Shown one piece after another: positions 9,101 to 18,712 of a DNA stretch of 64,000 nt (the stretch's first letter is position 1; the number at the start of each line of letters is the position of its first letter). A program made the translations under genes and the position numbers. Below the pieces are notes generated by a model. The model saw only the letters and a program-made list of their open reading frames with translations, was not told where the DNA came from and did no database searches. Source of the stretch: Sporosarcina sp. P33 (GTDB lineage Bacteria; Bacillota; Bacilli; Bacillales_A; Planococcaceae); assembly GCF_002077155.1 (NCBI RefSeq), contig NZ_CP015027.1, positions 558,001 through 622,000 on the forward strand. The letters run 5' to 3'.

Positions 9101-10105
9101 TTAGTTTCCTGTAATTTTCTTCACTGCATCCAATTTAATTAATCCGTCAATTTCATTCGTCTTAATATATTCGGCTTCCTGACTGATATCAGCCATTTCC
9201 TGCAGGACGTCTTCATTCACTTCCGTCGTCACTTCGATTCGGCTGAACGCGGCTTCCAGTTCGTCACTGTTCAGCTCTTTACCAGTCAAATCTTTAATAT
9301 GTTTTACAACCAATTCCTGCGCTTTTTCCGGCTCATCACGAACGAACTGAACTGCCTTGGCATGTGCTGCCAAATACGCGTTCAATAATTTCTCATTGCC
9401 AAGAAACGCCTCACTCGTTGCGACTACTGTATTTGTGGATTCCTTCCCCCACGCAAAGTCTTCCCAGTCAAGAATCAATTTGCCGTTTGCCTGATTTTGT
9501 AAAATATATCCCCACGGCTCCTGAGTCGCCGCGCCGTCAACTGAATCCTGAATGAACAGTGTTGCAGTATCCGCCGGAGCTGCCGCGAATAATTCTACAG
9601 TTCCGCCGTTTGTTTTTGCTTTCAGATCGACGTCTTTCAATGCTTTGCGCAGCATGACATCCTGCGTACTGCCGATTACGGGAATCGCCACGCGCTTGCC
9701 GTCTAGATCCGCCAGTTCATTAACTCCACTCTCACCGTCTGCCACTAGCACAGCGCCGCCGTTTACTGCTCCGGAAACAATATGGTATTTCGGGTCTTTT
9801 ACGTAGTAGTTGATGATAGGGCCCGGTCCTACTGTTCCTATATCAATTGAATTCGATGCCATTGCTTCCATGAATAATCCGCCGTTGCTGACCGTCTTAG
9901 TCGTAATCTTGATATCTTCACCAAATTCTTCAGCGAAATAATTATTCTCCAGCCCAATGATCGTAGCGATATGTGTCAAGTTCGGGAAGTACCCGATTTT
10001 CACTTCATTTTTTTCTTCACTGCCTGCCTCACTTTTTCCGCATCCGGATAAAATTCCTGCAACTGCCACTGCTGAAAGCAATATACCTAAAAGTTTTTTC
10101 TTCAT
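9101..10105 (-). CDS. ABC transporter substrate-binding lipoprotein, sulfonate/nitrate/taurine type
   Basis: A 334-residue lipoprotein. It has a signal peptide MKKKLLGILL with lipobox LSGC (Cys about residue 22), then an NMT1/SsuA-like periplasmic binding fold beginning KIGYFPNLTHIA. The block SIDIGTVGPGPIINYY is typical of SsuA-type binders. It is the third gene of the importer operon and is outside the membrane. ATG 10103-10105 follows AAAGGGG. Co-location with a cysteine synthase suggests a sulfur-containing substrate such as an aliphatic sulfonate, but no sulfonate monooxygenase is encoded nearby, so the substrate is open. Confidence 0.85.
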   Translation of the reverse strand: MKKKLLGILLSAVAVAGILSGCGKSEAGSEEKNEVKIGYFPNLTHIATIIGLENNYFAEEFGEDIKITTKTVSNGGLFMEAMASNSIDIGTVGPGPIINYYVKDPKYHIVSGAVNGGAVLVADGESGVNELADLDGKRVAIPVIGSTQDVMLRKALKDVDLKAKTNGGTVELFAAAPADTATLFIQDSVDGAATQEPWGYILQNQANGKLILDWEDFAWGKESTNTVVATSEAFLGNEKLLNAYLAAHAKAVQFVRDEPEKAQELVVKHIKDLTGKELNSDELEAAFSRIEVTTEVNEDVLQEMADISQEAEYIKTNEIDGLIKLDAVKKITGN

Positions 10106-10133
10106 ATATTTTCCCCTTTTCTCTAAGCGCATA

Positions 10134-10889
10134 TTACGCCCGAATTCCCCATTTTCTTTCCACACTGCGCTCTAAACGTAAAAATAAAACATTGTCCATA
10201 ACCGTACCGATGACACCGATAATAATCATGACGGAAATAACCAGATCCATCTGGCCAAGTGCGCGTCCTGCTTCAAGAAGCTGACCGAGTCCGACACTTG
10301 CGCCAAGCAGCTCCCCCGCCATGAGTGCCCGCCAGGAAAATGCCCAGGCAATTCGGAGTCCCGAAATCAGCTGTGGGACAGATGCCGGCAGAATCACTGT
10401 CCGCAAAAAGTGAAATCCGCCTGAGCCCAGTGATTTCGCTACCCGCTGATAGAGGACGGGCACATTTTTAAATCCGCTTGTCGCATTAACGATCATCGTC
10501 CAAGTAGCCCCTAATGTAACAATAAATAAAATAGCAAAATCATTGAGGCCAAACCAGATGATCGCAAGCGGAAACCAAACGATGCTTGGAATCGACTGTA
10601 ATGCTGTTACGAGAAAACCAAGTGTGTCTTCCACTAGCTTATAACGCCAAATCAGATAACCGAGTACCAGTCCGAGTATGGATGCGATCGTGAAGCCGAT
10701 AAGCAGCCGGCTAAGACTGGCACCGATTGCAGTCAAAATCTGACCGGAGAAGAGGCCCGAAAAGAGCGTCGCCATGACTTGTGTGAAACTCGGAAACATG
10801 AATTCTGGCAAATCCGATACTCTAGATGTGATTTCCCATATCGCCACTAGTATCCCGAGAAACACTATTCGTCTTAAAGCTGTAGTCAT
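10134..10889 (-). CDS. ABC transporter permease, sulfonate/nitrate/taurine type
   Basis: A 251-residue membrane protein with about six helices and a BPD_transp_1 fold. The cytoplasmic coupling loop EAA-like segment AKSLGSGGFHFLRTVILPAS is recognisable. It pairs with the ATPase encoded just upstream and the lipoprotein 28 bp downstream. The start ATG 10887-10889 has GAGGAGATGGGCG before it and lies 68 bp inside the ATPase gene, an unusually large overlap. The N-terminal helix beginning [14 protein letters not shown] is needed for a normal permease, so the overlap appears real. Confidence 0.88.
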   Translation of the reverse strand: MTTALRRIVFLGILVAIWEITSRVSDLPEFMFPSFTQVMATLFSGLFSGQILTAIGASLSRLLIGFTIASILGLVLGYLIWRYKLVEDTLGFLVTALQSIPSIVWFPLAIIWFGLNDFAILFIVTLGATWTMIVNATSGFKNVPVLYQRVAKSLGSGGFHFLRTVILPASVPQLISGLRIAWAFSWRALMAGELLGASVGLGQLLEAGRALGQMDLVISVMIIIGVIGTVMDNVLFLRLERSVERKWGIRA

Positions 10890-11664
10890 CGCCCATCTCC
10901 TCCTTCAGCACTTTTTCTATTTCATCTTGCAGCTCAGCTAATATTTGCTTTTCCAGCTGCAGCGTTACATCATTCGGTTCTACACCGTCTTTTGAGTCAT
11001 TGGATGTAAAGACTGCTTTAATTTTCCCAGGACGTGTCGCAAACACTACAATCTTCTGTGAAAGCAGCACGGCTTCACGGATATTATGTGTAATGAAGAA
11101 AATGGTTACTTTCGTTTTCTTCCAAACATCGAGCAACTCTCGGTGAAGCACCATACGCGTCTGTTCATCCAGTGCTGCAAACGGTTCATCCATCAGCAGG
11201 ATATCGGGCTCCATCACCAGTGCCCGTGCAATGGACACCCGCTGCTTCATTCCGCCTGACAGCTGGTGCGGATAGGAGTTAATATAATTTCCCAAGTGGA
11301 CCATCTTCAGCATTTCAATCGCTTTTTCTTCCGCTTCCTTCTTTGACATCTTCTTTAGAAGCAGCCCGTAGGTAACGTTATCAAGTACTGTCAGCCATGG
11401 GAACAGACCCGCTTCCTGAAAGACTACTACCCGGTCGGAACCTGAGCCTTTAATTTCTTTGCCATTAATACTAATTTTCCCCTGATCTGCTTTCTCAAGA
11501 CCCGCGATCAAATAAAGCATAGTGGACTTGCCGCAGCCTGACGGACCCACGATGGAAACGAACTGACCTTTTTCCACTTCCAGATCAATATTGTCCAATA
11601 CTTTGACCGTACCTTTTTCTTTATGGGGAAAGCTCTTCTCAATCCCTTTAATTGTTAAGTACAT
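10822..11664 (-). CDS. ABC transporter ATP-binding protein, sulfonate/nitrate/taurine type
   Basis: A 280-residue ATPase. It has Walker [10 protein letters not shown] near residues 42-50, Q-loop [11 protein letters not shown], signature LSGGMKQR, Walker B ILLMDEP and a switch histidine in ITHNIREA. This is the SsuB/TauB/NrtD subgroup. ATG 11662-11664 follows AAGGGGG. It is the first gene of the ATPase-permease-lipoprotein operon. The C-terminal tail after [13 protein letters not shown] is about 25 residues longer than I would expect and overlaps the permease start by 68 bp, which could reflect loss of an earlier stop. Confidence 0.88.
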   Translation of the reverse strand: MYLTIKGIEKSFPHKEKGTVKVLDNIDLEVEKGQFVSIVGPSGCGKSTMLYLIAGLEKADQGKISINGKEIKGSGSDRVVVFQEAGLFPWLTVLDNVTYGLLLKKMSKKEAEEKAIEMLKMVHLGNYINSYPHQLSGGMKQRVSIARALVMEPDILLMDEPFAALDEQTRMVLHRELLDVWKKTKVTIFFITHNIREAVLLSQKIVVFATRPGKIKAVFTSNDSKDGVEPNDVTLQLEKQILAELQDEIEKVLKEEMGDDYSFKTNSVSRDTSGDMGNHI

Positions 11665-11745
11665 GCCGATTCCCCCTTGCAAAGATTTTCCCTTTACTTG
11701 CTTGCAACTTTCAATCCCTACTAACTTTATATGTTTTGTATATAT

Positions 11746-11775
11746 ATAATCTACCATTGTCGTAGGATTTGTCAA
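11746..11775 (-). promoter_or_regulatory. Promoter of the sulfonate-type ABC operon
   Basis: On the minus strand TTGACA (11770-11775), an 18-bp spacer and GATTAT (11746-11751) form a good SigA promoter, about 80 bp ahead of the ATPase start. AT-rich dyads follow. Sulfur-responsive control is inferred from the neighbours only. Confidence 0.6.
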
Positions 11776-11880
11776 TAGTATTTATCGTTTTATTTTTCAA
11801 TCAATTTCATTCTCCGCAGAACACCCTTCATCTACCTGATTACTGAAGCTTTTTTCCGTGCATCACCAGTTCCTGGATAT

Positions 11881-11920
11881 ACAAAAACACTTCTGCGCAT
11901 CTGAGCAGAAGTGTTTTTGT
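11881..11920. terminator. Terminator after cysteine synthase
   Basis: ACAAAAACACTTCTGC and GCAGAAGTGTTTTTGT form a perfect 16-bp stem with an 8-nt loop, directly after the cysK stop. It separates cysK from the ABC operon. Confidence 0.85.
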
Positions 11921-11926
11921 AATTTC

Positions 11927-12853
11927 TTATTGAAATAAATCCCCGGATAAATATCTTTCTCCGGAATCAGGTGCGATACAGACCACTGTATCTTCAGGTG
12001 TCAGACGCTTAGCTACTTCCAGTGCCGCAAACAGAGAAGCGCCGCCAGAAGGTCCGAGTAAGACCCCTTCTTGTCTTGCGAATTGTCTGACCGTATTATA
12101 GGCGTCTTCATCTTCAATACGGAAAATTTCATCATACACTTTCGTGTTTAACACCGGAGGAATAAAACCTGGGCTTGTCCCGACCAGTTTGTGTTTGCCT
12201 GGTTTACCGCCCGATAATACCGGCGATCCCGCCGGCTCCACGACGTGAACAGTAATTGCAGGGTCGTGCTGCTTCAATGATTCGCCGGTTCCAGTCACCG
12301 TGCCGCCTGTCCCTGACGTACAGACGAAGGCCGTTAATTTTCGGCCGGCAGATTCCATCGCTTTAATAATTTCTACTGCCGTTGTCTCTCGGTGACTGTC
12401 CGGATTCGCTTCGTTTTCAAATTGCATCGGGATAAAGCTGTTGCCGATCGATTCGGCGATTTCATTTGCTTTGGCGATGGCTCCCGGCATACGTTCCGCA
12501 CTTGGCGTCAGCACGACTTTAGCTCCGTAAGCCTTCATCAGGTTTATGCGCTCGATGGTCGAATTGTCCGGCATAACGAATATCGCAGGATAGCCTTTCG
12601 CGGCCGCATTCATCGCCAATCCGATGCCTGTATTGCCTGACGTCGGCTCGATAATCGTTGCGCCAGGCTTCAATAGCCCCGTTTGTTCAGCTTTCGCAAG
12701 CATTTCATATGCCGCACGGTCTTTCACGCTGCGGCTCGGATTAAAATACTCCAGTTTCACATAGACTGCTGCACCGGCAGCTTCTCCGAGCGTCCGCACT
12801 TTCACGAGCGGCGTATCACCAATTAATTCTGCCATATTATTAACTACTTTCAT
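11927..12853 (-). CDS. cysK: Cysteine synthase (O-acetylserine sulfhydrylase)
   Basis: A 308-residue fold-type II PLP enzyme. The Schiff-base lysine is in NPSRSVKDRAA, the substrate loop is PTSGNTGIGLA, and the phosphate-binding loop is TSGTGGTVTGTG. It makes cysteine from O-acetylserine and sulfide. I prefer ATG 12851-12853, seven bases after AGCAGGTG; a GTG at 12862 is an alternative. It sits upstream of a sulfonate-type importer but has its own terminator, so the link is functional proximity rather than one transcript. CysK and CysM-type members are hard to separate by motif. Confidence 0.92.
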   Translation of the reverse strand: MKVVNNMAELIGDTPLVKVRTLGEAAGAAVYVKLEYFNPSRSVKDRAAYEMLAKAEQTGLLKPGATIIEPTSGNTGIGLAMNAAAKGYPAIFVMPDNSTIERINLMKAYGAKVVLTPSAERMPGAIAKANEIAESIGNSFIPMQFENEANPDSHRETTAVEIIKAMESAGRKLTAFVCTSGTGGTVTGTGESLKQHDPAITVHVVEPAGSPVLSGGKPGKHKLVGTSPGFIPPVLNTKVYDEIFRIEDEDAYNTVRQFARQEGVLLGPSGGASLFAALEVAKRLTPEDTVVCIAPDSGERYLSGDLFQ

Positions 12854-12989
12854 TTCGCACACCTGCTTTTCTTAATGATTTTACTCTATCTGCTAAAAAA
12901 TGAAGAAGATCACGTTCCATACGTCAAAGAACATACGGTTTTTTCACGCCATTCGTGCTTTTGCCTGCAAAACAACTGCAGTTTTGCTG

Positions 12990-14201
12990 TTACGAAGCTG
13001 AAGTGATTTTTTGATCACGCGGCAAAGCCAGGCCCACCAAACCAATGAACGGCAGGAATGAAGTGATAATCATCGTCTCATATACACCGATTACATCCAT
13101 TAATGACCCGATGGCAACAGCACCTATTGCACCCATTCCAAATGCGAGTCCTACTGTCAGTCCGGCCATCGTACCAATTTTAGAAGGCACCAGTTCCTGC
13201 GCATAAATTACGGTGACCGAAAAGCTGAGCATAATGAAAAACCCAATAGTGATCAGCAAGACAATAATCGCCCACACCGGTGCATAAGGCAGCAAAAGAC
13301 TGAGCGGCAATGGAACAAGCAGCGACAGAACAATTACTTTCTTTCGCCCGATCCGGTCCGCCATAGGCCCGCCGAAAAATGTTCCGACTGCGCCAAGCGC
13401 GAGGAATATAAAGACATACAGCTGCCCGTGCTGAATCGTCATGCCATAATTGTCCATCAGATGAAAGATATAGAAGCTTGTAATATTCGTTACATAGAAT
13501 GAACGGGCAAAAATAATAATCATTAATAGTATAAGTGCAATCATCACTTGGTTCTTTGTCAGGCTTTCCATAGTTGTCAGTAATGCTTTCTTGCGCTTAC
13601 CCAGTCTTTCTTCGTCCAACTGTCTCTTATACCAGAAAGAGATACGTGTTAATAAAGCAATTCCTGCGGCTGCAACCAGCACGAAAACTGCTGCCCCGAT
13701 TTGACCGAGAGGCACGAGCACAAAAGCACTGATCAATGGAGCGAGTGCCTGTCCCGTATTTCCTCCGACTTGATAAATGGATTGTGAAAGCCCCCGCTTA
13801 TCCCCAGCTGCTAAAAATGACACACGTGAACCTTCCGGATGAAAGACTGCTGAGCCGAGCCCGAGCAGCATTACGGACAGAATAATCAGCCAGTAGCTTG
13901 GAGCCAGTGCCAGTCCCGCCATTCCGATCAAAGAAAACGTCATGCCAATAGGCAGAGCAAACGGTTTTGGTTTGCGGTCGCTGAGATATCCGACAACGGG
14001 CTGCAGTAATGAGGCCACGATATTCAGAGAAAACACGATGAAACCTAATTGTTTATAACTAAATTGAAATTCTTTCTCCAAAATCGGCAACATCGCCGGA
14101 ATGACTGCCTGCAATGTGTCATTAAATAAATGACACACTGCAATGGCGATCATAATCGGAAACACAGGATTTGCTGCGGCGGCTTGCGGAGATTTGTTCA
14201 T
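12990..14201 (-). CDS. fsr: MFS efflux transporter, fosmidomycin resistance (Fsr) family
   Basis: A 403-residue, 12-helix major facilitator. It aligns by eye with E. coli Fsr. Shared blocks are HLFNDTLQAVIPAMLPIL, LLQPVVGYLSDRKPKPFALP, GLGSAVFHPEGSRV, SQSIYQVGGNTGQALAPL and YAQELVPSKIG. The family exports fosmidomycin and related compounds; the physiological substrate is unknown. ATG 14199-14201 has a modest GAAGGTG ribosome site. The thioesterase gene lies 33 bp upstream on the same strand, so the two may be co-transcribed. Confidence 0.9.
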   Translation of the reverse strand: MNKSPQAAAANPVFPIMIAIAVCHLFNDTLQAVIPAMLPILEKEFQFSYKQLGFIVFSLNIVASLLQPVVGYLSDRKPKPFALPIGMTFSLIGMAGLALAPSYWLIILSVMLLGLGSAVFHPEGSRVSFLAAGDKRGLSQSIYQVGGNTGQALAPLISAFVLVPLGQIGAAVFVLVAAAGIALLTRISFWYKRQLDEERLGKRKKALLTTMESLTKNQVMIALILLMIIIFARSFYVTNITSFYIFHLMDNYGMTIQHGQLYVFIFLALGAVGTFFGGPMADRIGRKKVIVLSLLVPLPLSLLLPYAPVWAIIVLLITIGFFIMLSFSVTVIYAQELVPSKIGTMAGLTVGLAFGMGAIGAVAIGSLMDVIGVYETMIITSFLPFIGLVGLALPRDQKITSAS

Positions 14202-14234
14202 ACGATCTATTCACACCTTCTCTAGTTGTCTGTT

Positions 14235-14714
14235 CTACTTCGTGAATGTAGCAGGCATCACTACGCCAATGACTTCTCCAGCGGCGCATAATTCATCTTC
14301 TGCAAAAATCTCTATTTCTGCTTTCCACTTTTTCGGATGAATTTCCGTCACCCGTCCGACTGCTTTCAATAGTTTCCCTTGCGGAGTCGGCTTATTGTAT
14401 GTAATTTGCAATGAAGCCGTTACAAATCGCGGCGGTACAGAACCGTCACCGGGCTCATGACCATTTTTTCGGTGTAAGGCCAGCGAACATGACCCCGTTC
14501 CGTGGCAATCCAAAAACGAGGCAAGGAATCCACCGTACACGAAGCCGGGTATTGCTGTATATTTTTCAGGCGGCAGCGTATACGTTACCGTGTGTTCCCC
14601 TTCCCAGCCCGTCCTGAAATGGTTTCCCTTCTCATTCAGGCTGCCGCAGCCATAGCACCACGAAAAGTCGTCCGGATAATCATCTTGAATCGCATGCGTC
14701 ACATATTCTTTCAA
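14235..14714 (-). CDS. PaaI/YbgC-like hotdog thioesterase
   Basis: A 159-residue hotdog-fold protein. The N-terminal CYGCGSLNEKG motif is common in this PaaI subgroup, and GGFLASFLDCHGTGSCSLAL carries the conserved helix with the Asp/His pair. Such proteins hydrolyse acyl-CoA thioesters. I chose TTG 14712-14714 because GGGAGG lies eight bases upstream; reading on to 14756 has no ribosome site. It precedes the Fsr-type transporter by 33 bp. The acyl substrate is unknown. Confidence 0.8.
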   Translation of the reverse strand: MKEYVTHAIQDDYPDDFSWCYGCGSLNEKGNHFRTGWEGEHTVTYTLPPEKYTAIPGFVYGGFLASFLDCHGTGSCSLALHRKNGHEPGDGSVPPRFVTASLQITYNKPTPQGKLLKAVGRVTEIHPKKWKAEIEIFAEDELCAAGEVIGVVMPATFTK

Positions 14715-14881
14715 ATAAACTGCCTCCCTTTTCGTTGAAGTCTCTCTATTATACATTCCGAATATTGAAATATCGACCTAAAACAAAATATCTGTCTGCT
14801 GAACGTCTGCCGAGTGCCTATTCAGTCATACCCTTTCATATACTAGTGAGAAACATATTGTTAAGGAAGGGGGAACATCCA

Positions 14882-15334
14882 ATGAAATTTCGTGCGGTTT
14901 TATTGGCTTTATTAGTGGCTGGCGGTTTCTATGTCATGATTCAGACAGTTAACGAATCTGCCTCCCGTCCTTTTGATCAATTACAGAAACAACAATTAGA
15001 TGGCGCGTCGCCTTATTCAACTATTATTTTTAAACAGCCTGGCATTCACGGGCAGACTGCCGTCACCTGGAAAGTGGAACAAATCGATGAAGCCGACCGT
15101 TTGCTTCAATTTCTTCAAGCCTATGATTACGAGCGTGTAGATCCGGATACACTGCAATTATTTGATGATCAGCCGCTCTTCACCATTGATCTGCTTGATG
15201 AAACGGGCAACCGTATGACTATTCTGATTGAGGAAGGAATTTTAATCCAAAATGACCGCCTTTATTATCAAGTCGTCAATGGTCCTATGCAAGTGGATTG
15301 GCTGATGGAATTCATCCTTTCCAATAAACCATAA
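14882..15334 (+). CDS. Hypothetical anchored protein
   Basis: A 150-residue protein I do not recognise. It begins with an N-terminal membrane anchor or signal (FRAVLLALLVAGGFYVMI) and continues as a soluble alpha/beta domain outside the cell. ATG 14882-14884 follows GGAAGGGGG, a very strong site. It is transcribed toward pepF, 79 bp away, but an apparent promoter-like TATATTATACT stretch lies between them. No catalytic motif or cysteine is seen. Confidence 0.7.
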   Translation: MKFRAVLLALLVAGGFYVMIQTVNESASRPFDQLQKQQLDGASPYSTIIFKQPGIHGQTAVTWKVEQIDEADRLLQFLQAYDYERVDPDTLQLFDDQPLFTIDLLDETGNRMTILIEEGILIQNDRLYYQVVNGPMQVDWLMEFILSNKP

Positions 15335-15374
15335 TTTTGTATTGCGGCGAGTTGGTATATTATACTGTAATTAA

Positions 15375-15387
15375 TTCGATAATCGAA
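15375..15387. promoter_or_regulatory. Perfect dyad TTCGAT-A-ATCGAA ahead of pepF
   Basis: A 6+1+6 perfect inverted repeat about 27 bp before the GTG start, downstream of a TATATTATACT stretch. It could be an operator in the 5' UTR. Position and symmetry are the only evidence. Confidence 0.3.
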
Positions 15388-15413
15388 TAATTGACTTGAA
15401 GGAGAGATTCACA

Positions 15414-17225
15414 GTGGTCAAAAGCTTGCCTAAACGAACAGCTGTAAACGAACAAGAAACGTGGAATCTGAACACGTTATTTGAAGATGAACGGGCTTAT
15501 CAGCATGCCGTAAAAGATGCAGAAAGTCAGGCGGCTGCTTTTAGCCGGGACTATAAAGGAACTATCACCGATGCGAATTCGGCCATTCGCGCGCTGGATG
15601 CATACCGCAGCCTGCAAGAGAAACTCGTGAAAATTTCGAGTTATGCAGAGTTGGCGGCAAGTGTCGATTTGACAGATGATGCAGCGCAAATGAGAGAAAG
15701 TCAATTCGGCTCCATTGCTGCAAAAATTGCCAGCCAGACTTCCTTCGTTATGAGCGAATTAACGGAACTGTCTGAGGAAACACTGAAGCAGGCGAGTGAG
15801 CAGTCGGATGATTATGCGGCTTTGTTTGAAAAAATCATACGTGAAAAACCATATCAGCTGCATCCCGAAGTAGAGAAAACACTCGCTGCCCTCTCTTCTT
15901 CCTTCCAGGCTCCGTATTCGCTTTACAATACAACGAAAATGGCGGATATCCGTTTCCCTGACTTTACAGCCGATGGAAAAAATTATCCGCTGAGCTATGT
16001 TTCATTTGAAGGAAAATGGGAGTCTGAACCTGAGACAGCAGTCAGACGGGCAGCTTTCGAAACCTTCTCCGACACGTTACGAAACTATCAGCACACGACT
16101 GCAAAAACATATGATATGCATGTGCAGATGGAAAAAACGACCGCTGACCTGCGCGGCTATGACTCGGTTATTGACTATCTATTGATGGAACAGGATGTAG
16201 ACCGTTCCATGTATAATCGGCAAATCGACGTCATTATGAAAGATCTGGCGCCGCATATGCGAAAGTATGCGAAGCTTCTTCAGAAAATATATGGACTTGA
16301 CGAAATGACATTTGCCGACTTAAAAATACCGGTTGATCCATCGTATGAGCCATCCATCACAGTGGAAGAGTCGAAACAGTATATGACCGGCGCCCTTTCT
16401 GTAATGGGAGAGTATTACCTCGACATGGTCAACCGTGCGTATTCAGAGCGCTGGATTGACTTTGCGCAGAATGAAGGGAAATCTACGGGGGCATTTTGTG
16501 CCAGTCCTTATGGCAGCGGGTCGTTCATTTTAATATCATGGACAGGTAGCATGGAAGACGTCTTTGTGCTGGCGCATGAACTGGGTCATGCCGGACACTT
16601 CCATCATGCGAACGAGGCGCAAAACCTTTTCAACTCCGAATCCTCACTGTATTTTATCGAAGCACCGTCTACGATGAATGAAATGCTGATGGCCAATCAT
16701 TTACTGAAGAACTCTAACGACCCGAAATTTAAGCGCTGGGTGCTGTCATCAATCGTATCCCGGACGTACTATCATAACTTCGTCACGCATTTGCTTGAAG
16801 CCGCATTCCAGCGTAAAGTGTATGAGCTGGCAGATGCAGGCGGCAACGTCAACGCCTCTATTTTAAATGAATTAAAACGCGGCGTGCTGGAAGAGTTCTG
16901 GGGTGACAGTATTACGCTCAATAAAGGTGCGGAATTGACGTGGATGCGGCAGCCGCATTATTATATGGGCTTATATCCGTATACCTACAGTGCCGGACTG
17001 ACCATCTCCACTGAAATGGCAAAGCGCGTCCTTCATGAAGGTGAACCTGCCGTTAAAGACTGGATCCAGGCGCTGCGTGCAGGCGGCTCCAAAAAACCGG
17101 CGGAACTTGCAAAGATGGCAGGAATTGATATCACGACAGAAAAACCGCTGCGCGATACGATTTCCTACATCGGCGAACTGATTGATCAAATTGGAAAACT
17201 GACAGAAGAAATTGACGCACAATAA
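15414..17225 (+). CDS. pepF: Oligoendopeptidase F, M3 family zinc peptidase
   Basis: A 603-residue M3B metallopeptidase. The zinc motif HELGHAGH lies near residues 386-393, with a downstream glutamate ligand in EAPSTMNEML. The N-terminal oligoendopeptidase domain and the C-terminal helical domain are both complete. It degrades short peptides in the cytoplasm. GTG 15414 is chosen because AAGGAGAG sits just upstream; an in-frame TTG at 15396 would put the ribosome site inside the gene. It ends at a strong terminator. Confidence 0.93.
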   Translation: MVKSLPKRTAVNEQETWNLNTLFEDERAYQHAVKDAESQAAAFSRDYKGTITDANSAIRALDAYRSLQEKLVKISSYAELAASVDLTDDAAQMRESQFGSIAAKIASQTSFVMSELTELSEETLKQASEQSDDYAALFEKIIREKPYQLHPEVEKTLAALSSSFQAPYSLYNTTKMADIRFPDFTADGKNYPLSYVSFEGKWESEPETAVRRAAFETFSDTLRNYQHTTAKTYDMHVQMEKTTADLRGYDSVIDYLLMEQDVDRSMYNRQIDVIMKDLAPHMRKYAKLLQKIYGLDEMTFADLKIPVDPSYEPSITVEESKQYMTGALSVMGEYYLDMVNRAYSERWIDFAQNEGKSTGAFCASPYGSGSFILISWTGSMEDVFVLAHELGHAGHFHHANEAQNLFNSESSLYFIEAPSTMNEMLMANHLLKNSNDPKFKRWVLSSIVSRTYYHNFVTHLLEAAFQRKVYELADAGGNVNASILNELKRGVLEEFWGDSITLNKGAELTWMRQPHYYMGLYPYTYSAGLTISTEMAKRVLHEGEPAVKDWIQALRAGGSKKPAELAKMAGIDITTEKPLRDTISYIGELIDQIGKLTEEIDAQ

Positions 17226-17231
17226 CTAAAC

Positions 17232-17280
17232 AAAAAGCATCTGCCGTTCAGGAACGTCTCCTGACTGACAGATGCTTTTT
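17232..17280. terminator. Bidirectional terminator between pepF and the monooxygenase gene
   Basis: AAAAAGCATCTG pairs with CAGATGCTTTTT, with an inner CAGGA/TCCTG stem. It serves the two convergent genes. Confidence 0.85.
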
Positions 17281-17283
17281 CAT

Positions 17284-18309
17284 TTAGTTCATCAAGTTGC
17301 TTAAAATCTCATACGAACGGAGACGGGCTTCATGGTCGAAGATGCCGGAACTGATAATCAGCTCATCCGCCTTTGTCATTTCGATGAAGTCTTCGAGCTG
17401 GCGTTTTACAGTGTCAGGCCCCCCGATAATGACAGAAGGCGCTTCACTCTGCTGCGCAACCGCTTCTTTCTCAAACGGCGACCACACGGCGTCTACGTCT
17501 TCGATCGGCGGCTGGAACTGTGTCATCTTCCCCTGACGGATATTCAGGAACTGCTGCTGCATCGACGTGGCCAAATAGTGTGCGTGTTCATCAGTATCTG
17601 CAGCAATCAGATTCACACCCATCATCGCATAAGGCTCCTGAAGAACTTTCGACGGACGGAAGTTCTGATGATAAAGCTGCAGCGCCTGCATCATATACTG
17701 CGGCGCAAAATGACTGGCAAACGAAAATGGCAGTCCAAGCTGCGCGGCCAGCTGTGCACTGAAGCCGCTAGAACCAAGCAGCCAAATAGGAATATCCTGA
17801 CCTGCCCCCGGAAATGCACGAACCCGGTCTGTTGGGTTGCCGGTGAAATAGTTGCGCAGCTCTTCCAGTTGCTGCGGGAAATCTTCTCCTCCGCTTTGCA
17901 GTGTCCGGCGAAGAGCATATGCTGTCGCCTGATCGCTTCCCGGCGCACGGCCTAACCCCAGATCAATACGCCCCGGATACATGGCATCGAGTGTTCCGAA
18001 CTGTTCCGCTATAACAAGCGGTGCATGATTCGGCAGCATAATGCCGCCTGACCCGACACGAATGTCCTTTGTCATCTGTGCCACATGGCCAATAATGACG
18101 GAAGTGGCGGAGCTTGCAACACCCGGCATATTATGATGCTCTGCTAGCCAGTAGCGGTTAAATCCCCATTCTTCTGCATGCTGCGCGAGATCCACACTAT
18201 TTTTAAATGACTGACCTGCATGACTCCCTTCATTGATCATGGCTAAATCTAATATCGATAACGGAATTCCGCTGCATTGTTTTGCTTGTTCTCTAATCAA
18301 TTCATTCAC
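17284..18309 (-). CDS. LLM-class flavin-dependent oxidoreductase (luciferase-like, MsnO8/YhbW type)
   Basis: A 341-residue luciferase-like monooxygenase of the single-component YhbW/YddN subgroup. Recognisable blocks are the N-terminal [33 protein letters not shown] and [10 protein letters not shown]. The family binds reduced flavin and oxidises small organics; the substrate is unknown here. It overlaps the HxlR regulator gene by 4 bp (ATGA), so it is in that operon. It is not SsuD by these motifs, so it is a poor candidate for the missing sulfonate monooxygenase. Confidence 0.88.
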   Translation of the reverse strand: MNELIREQAKQCSGIPLSILDLAMINEGSHAGQSFKNSVDLAQHAEEWGFNRYWLAEHHNMPGVASSATSVIIGHVAQMTKDIRVGSGGIMLPNHAPLVIAEQFGTLDAMYPGRIDLGLGRAPGSDQATAYALRRTLQSGGEDFPQQLEELRNYFTGNPTDRVRAFPGAGQDIPIWLLGSSGFSAQLAAQLGLPFSFASHFAPQYMMQALQLYHQNFRPSKVLQEPYAMMGVNLIAADTDEHAHYLATSMQQQFLNIRQGKMTQFQPPIEDVDAVWSPFEKEAVAQQSEAPSVIIGGPDTVKRQLEDFIEMTKADELIISSGIFDHEARLRSYEILSNLMN

Positions 18310-18665
18310 TCCTTATAACAGCAGCCGTTTTTCTTCACCCACTCGAAAACGGCCTGAATAATGCCTTCTAATTCTCTTCCTTTTGACGTGAGTTCATACT
18401 CCACTTTTCTGACTGTCGGATCGGACTGATTTTTGACTACCAGACCATGCGCTTCCAAGTCACGCAATCGCTCCGTTAAAAGCCGGTCTGATATTCCGTC
18501 GATTTCCGATGATAATTCAAAGAACCGTTTCGGTCCGTCTAATAAATGATAAATGATAATTCCCATCCAGCGCTTTCCGATAAACTCGATAGTGTTATGG
18601 AAACTGTCACAACTTTTTTGACCTTTAGGATTTACCGACTGAACAAACTCTTCATTCTTCTTCAT
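18306..18665 (-). CDS. HxlR family transcriptional regulator
   Basis: A 119-residue winged-helix protein of the HxlR/YodB group. The diagnostic region [23 protein letters not shown] is followed by the DNA-contacting [19 protein letters not shown]. It contains a cysteine in the N-terminal part (KSCDSFHNT), the position used as a redox switch in YodB/HypR-type members; sensing of quinones or electrophiles is therefore plausible but not shown. I prefer ATG 18663-18665, two codons inside the longest frame. It is divergent from a nitroreductase gene. Confidence 0.88.
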   Translation of the reverse strand: MKKNEEFVQSVNPKGQKSCDSFHNTIEFIGKRWMGIIIYHLLDGPKRFFELSSEIDGISDRLLTERLRDLEAHGLVVKNQSDPTVRKVEYELTSKGRELEGIIQAVFEWVKKNGCCYKE

Positions 18666-18712
18666 TAGCAAAACCCCAATCCTGTACTTCTTTCACTTTA
18701 TCACACCTGCGT

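Noticed and set aside
17284..18309. The luciferase-like gene as SsuD for the sulfonate importer
   Set aside because: Its motifs ([20 protein letters not shown]) are of the YhbW/MsnO8 subgroup, and it is in an operon with an HxlR regulator several kilobases away.
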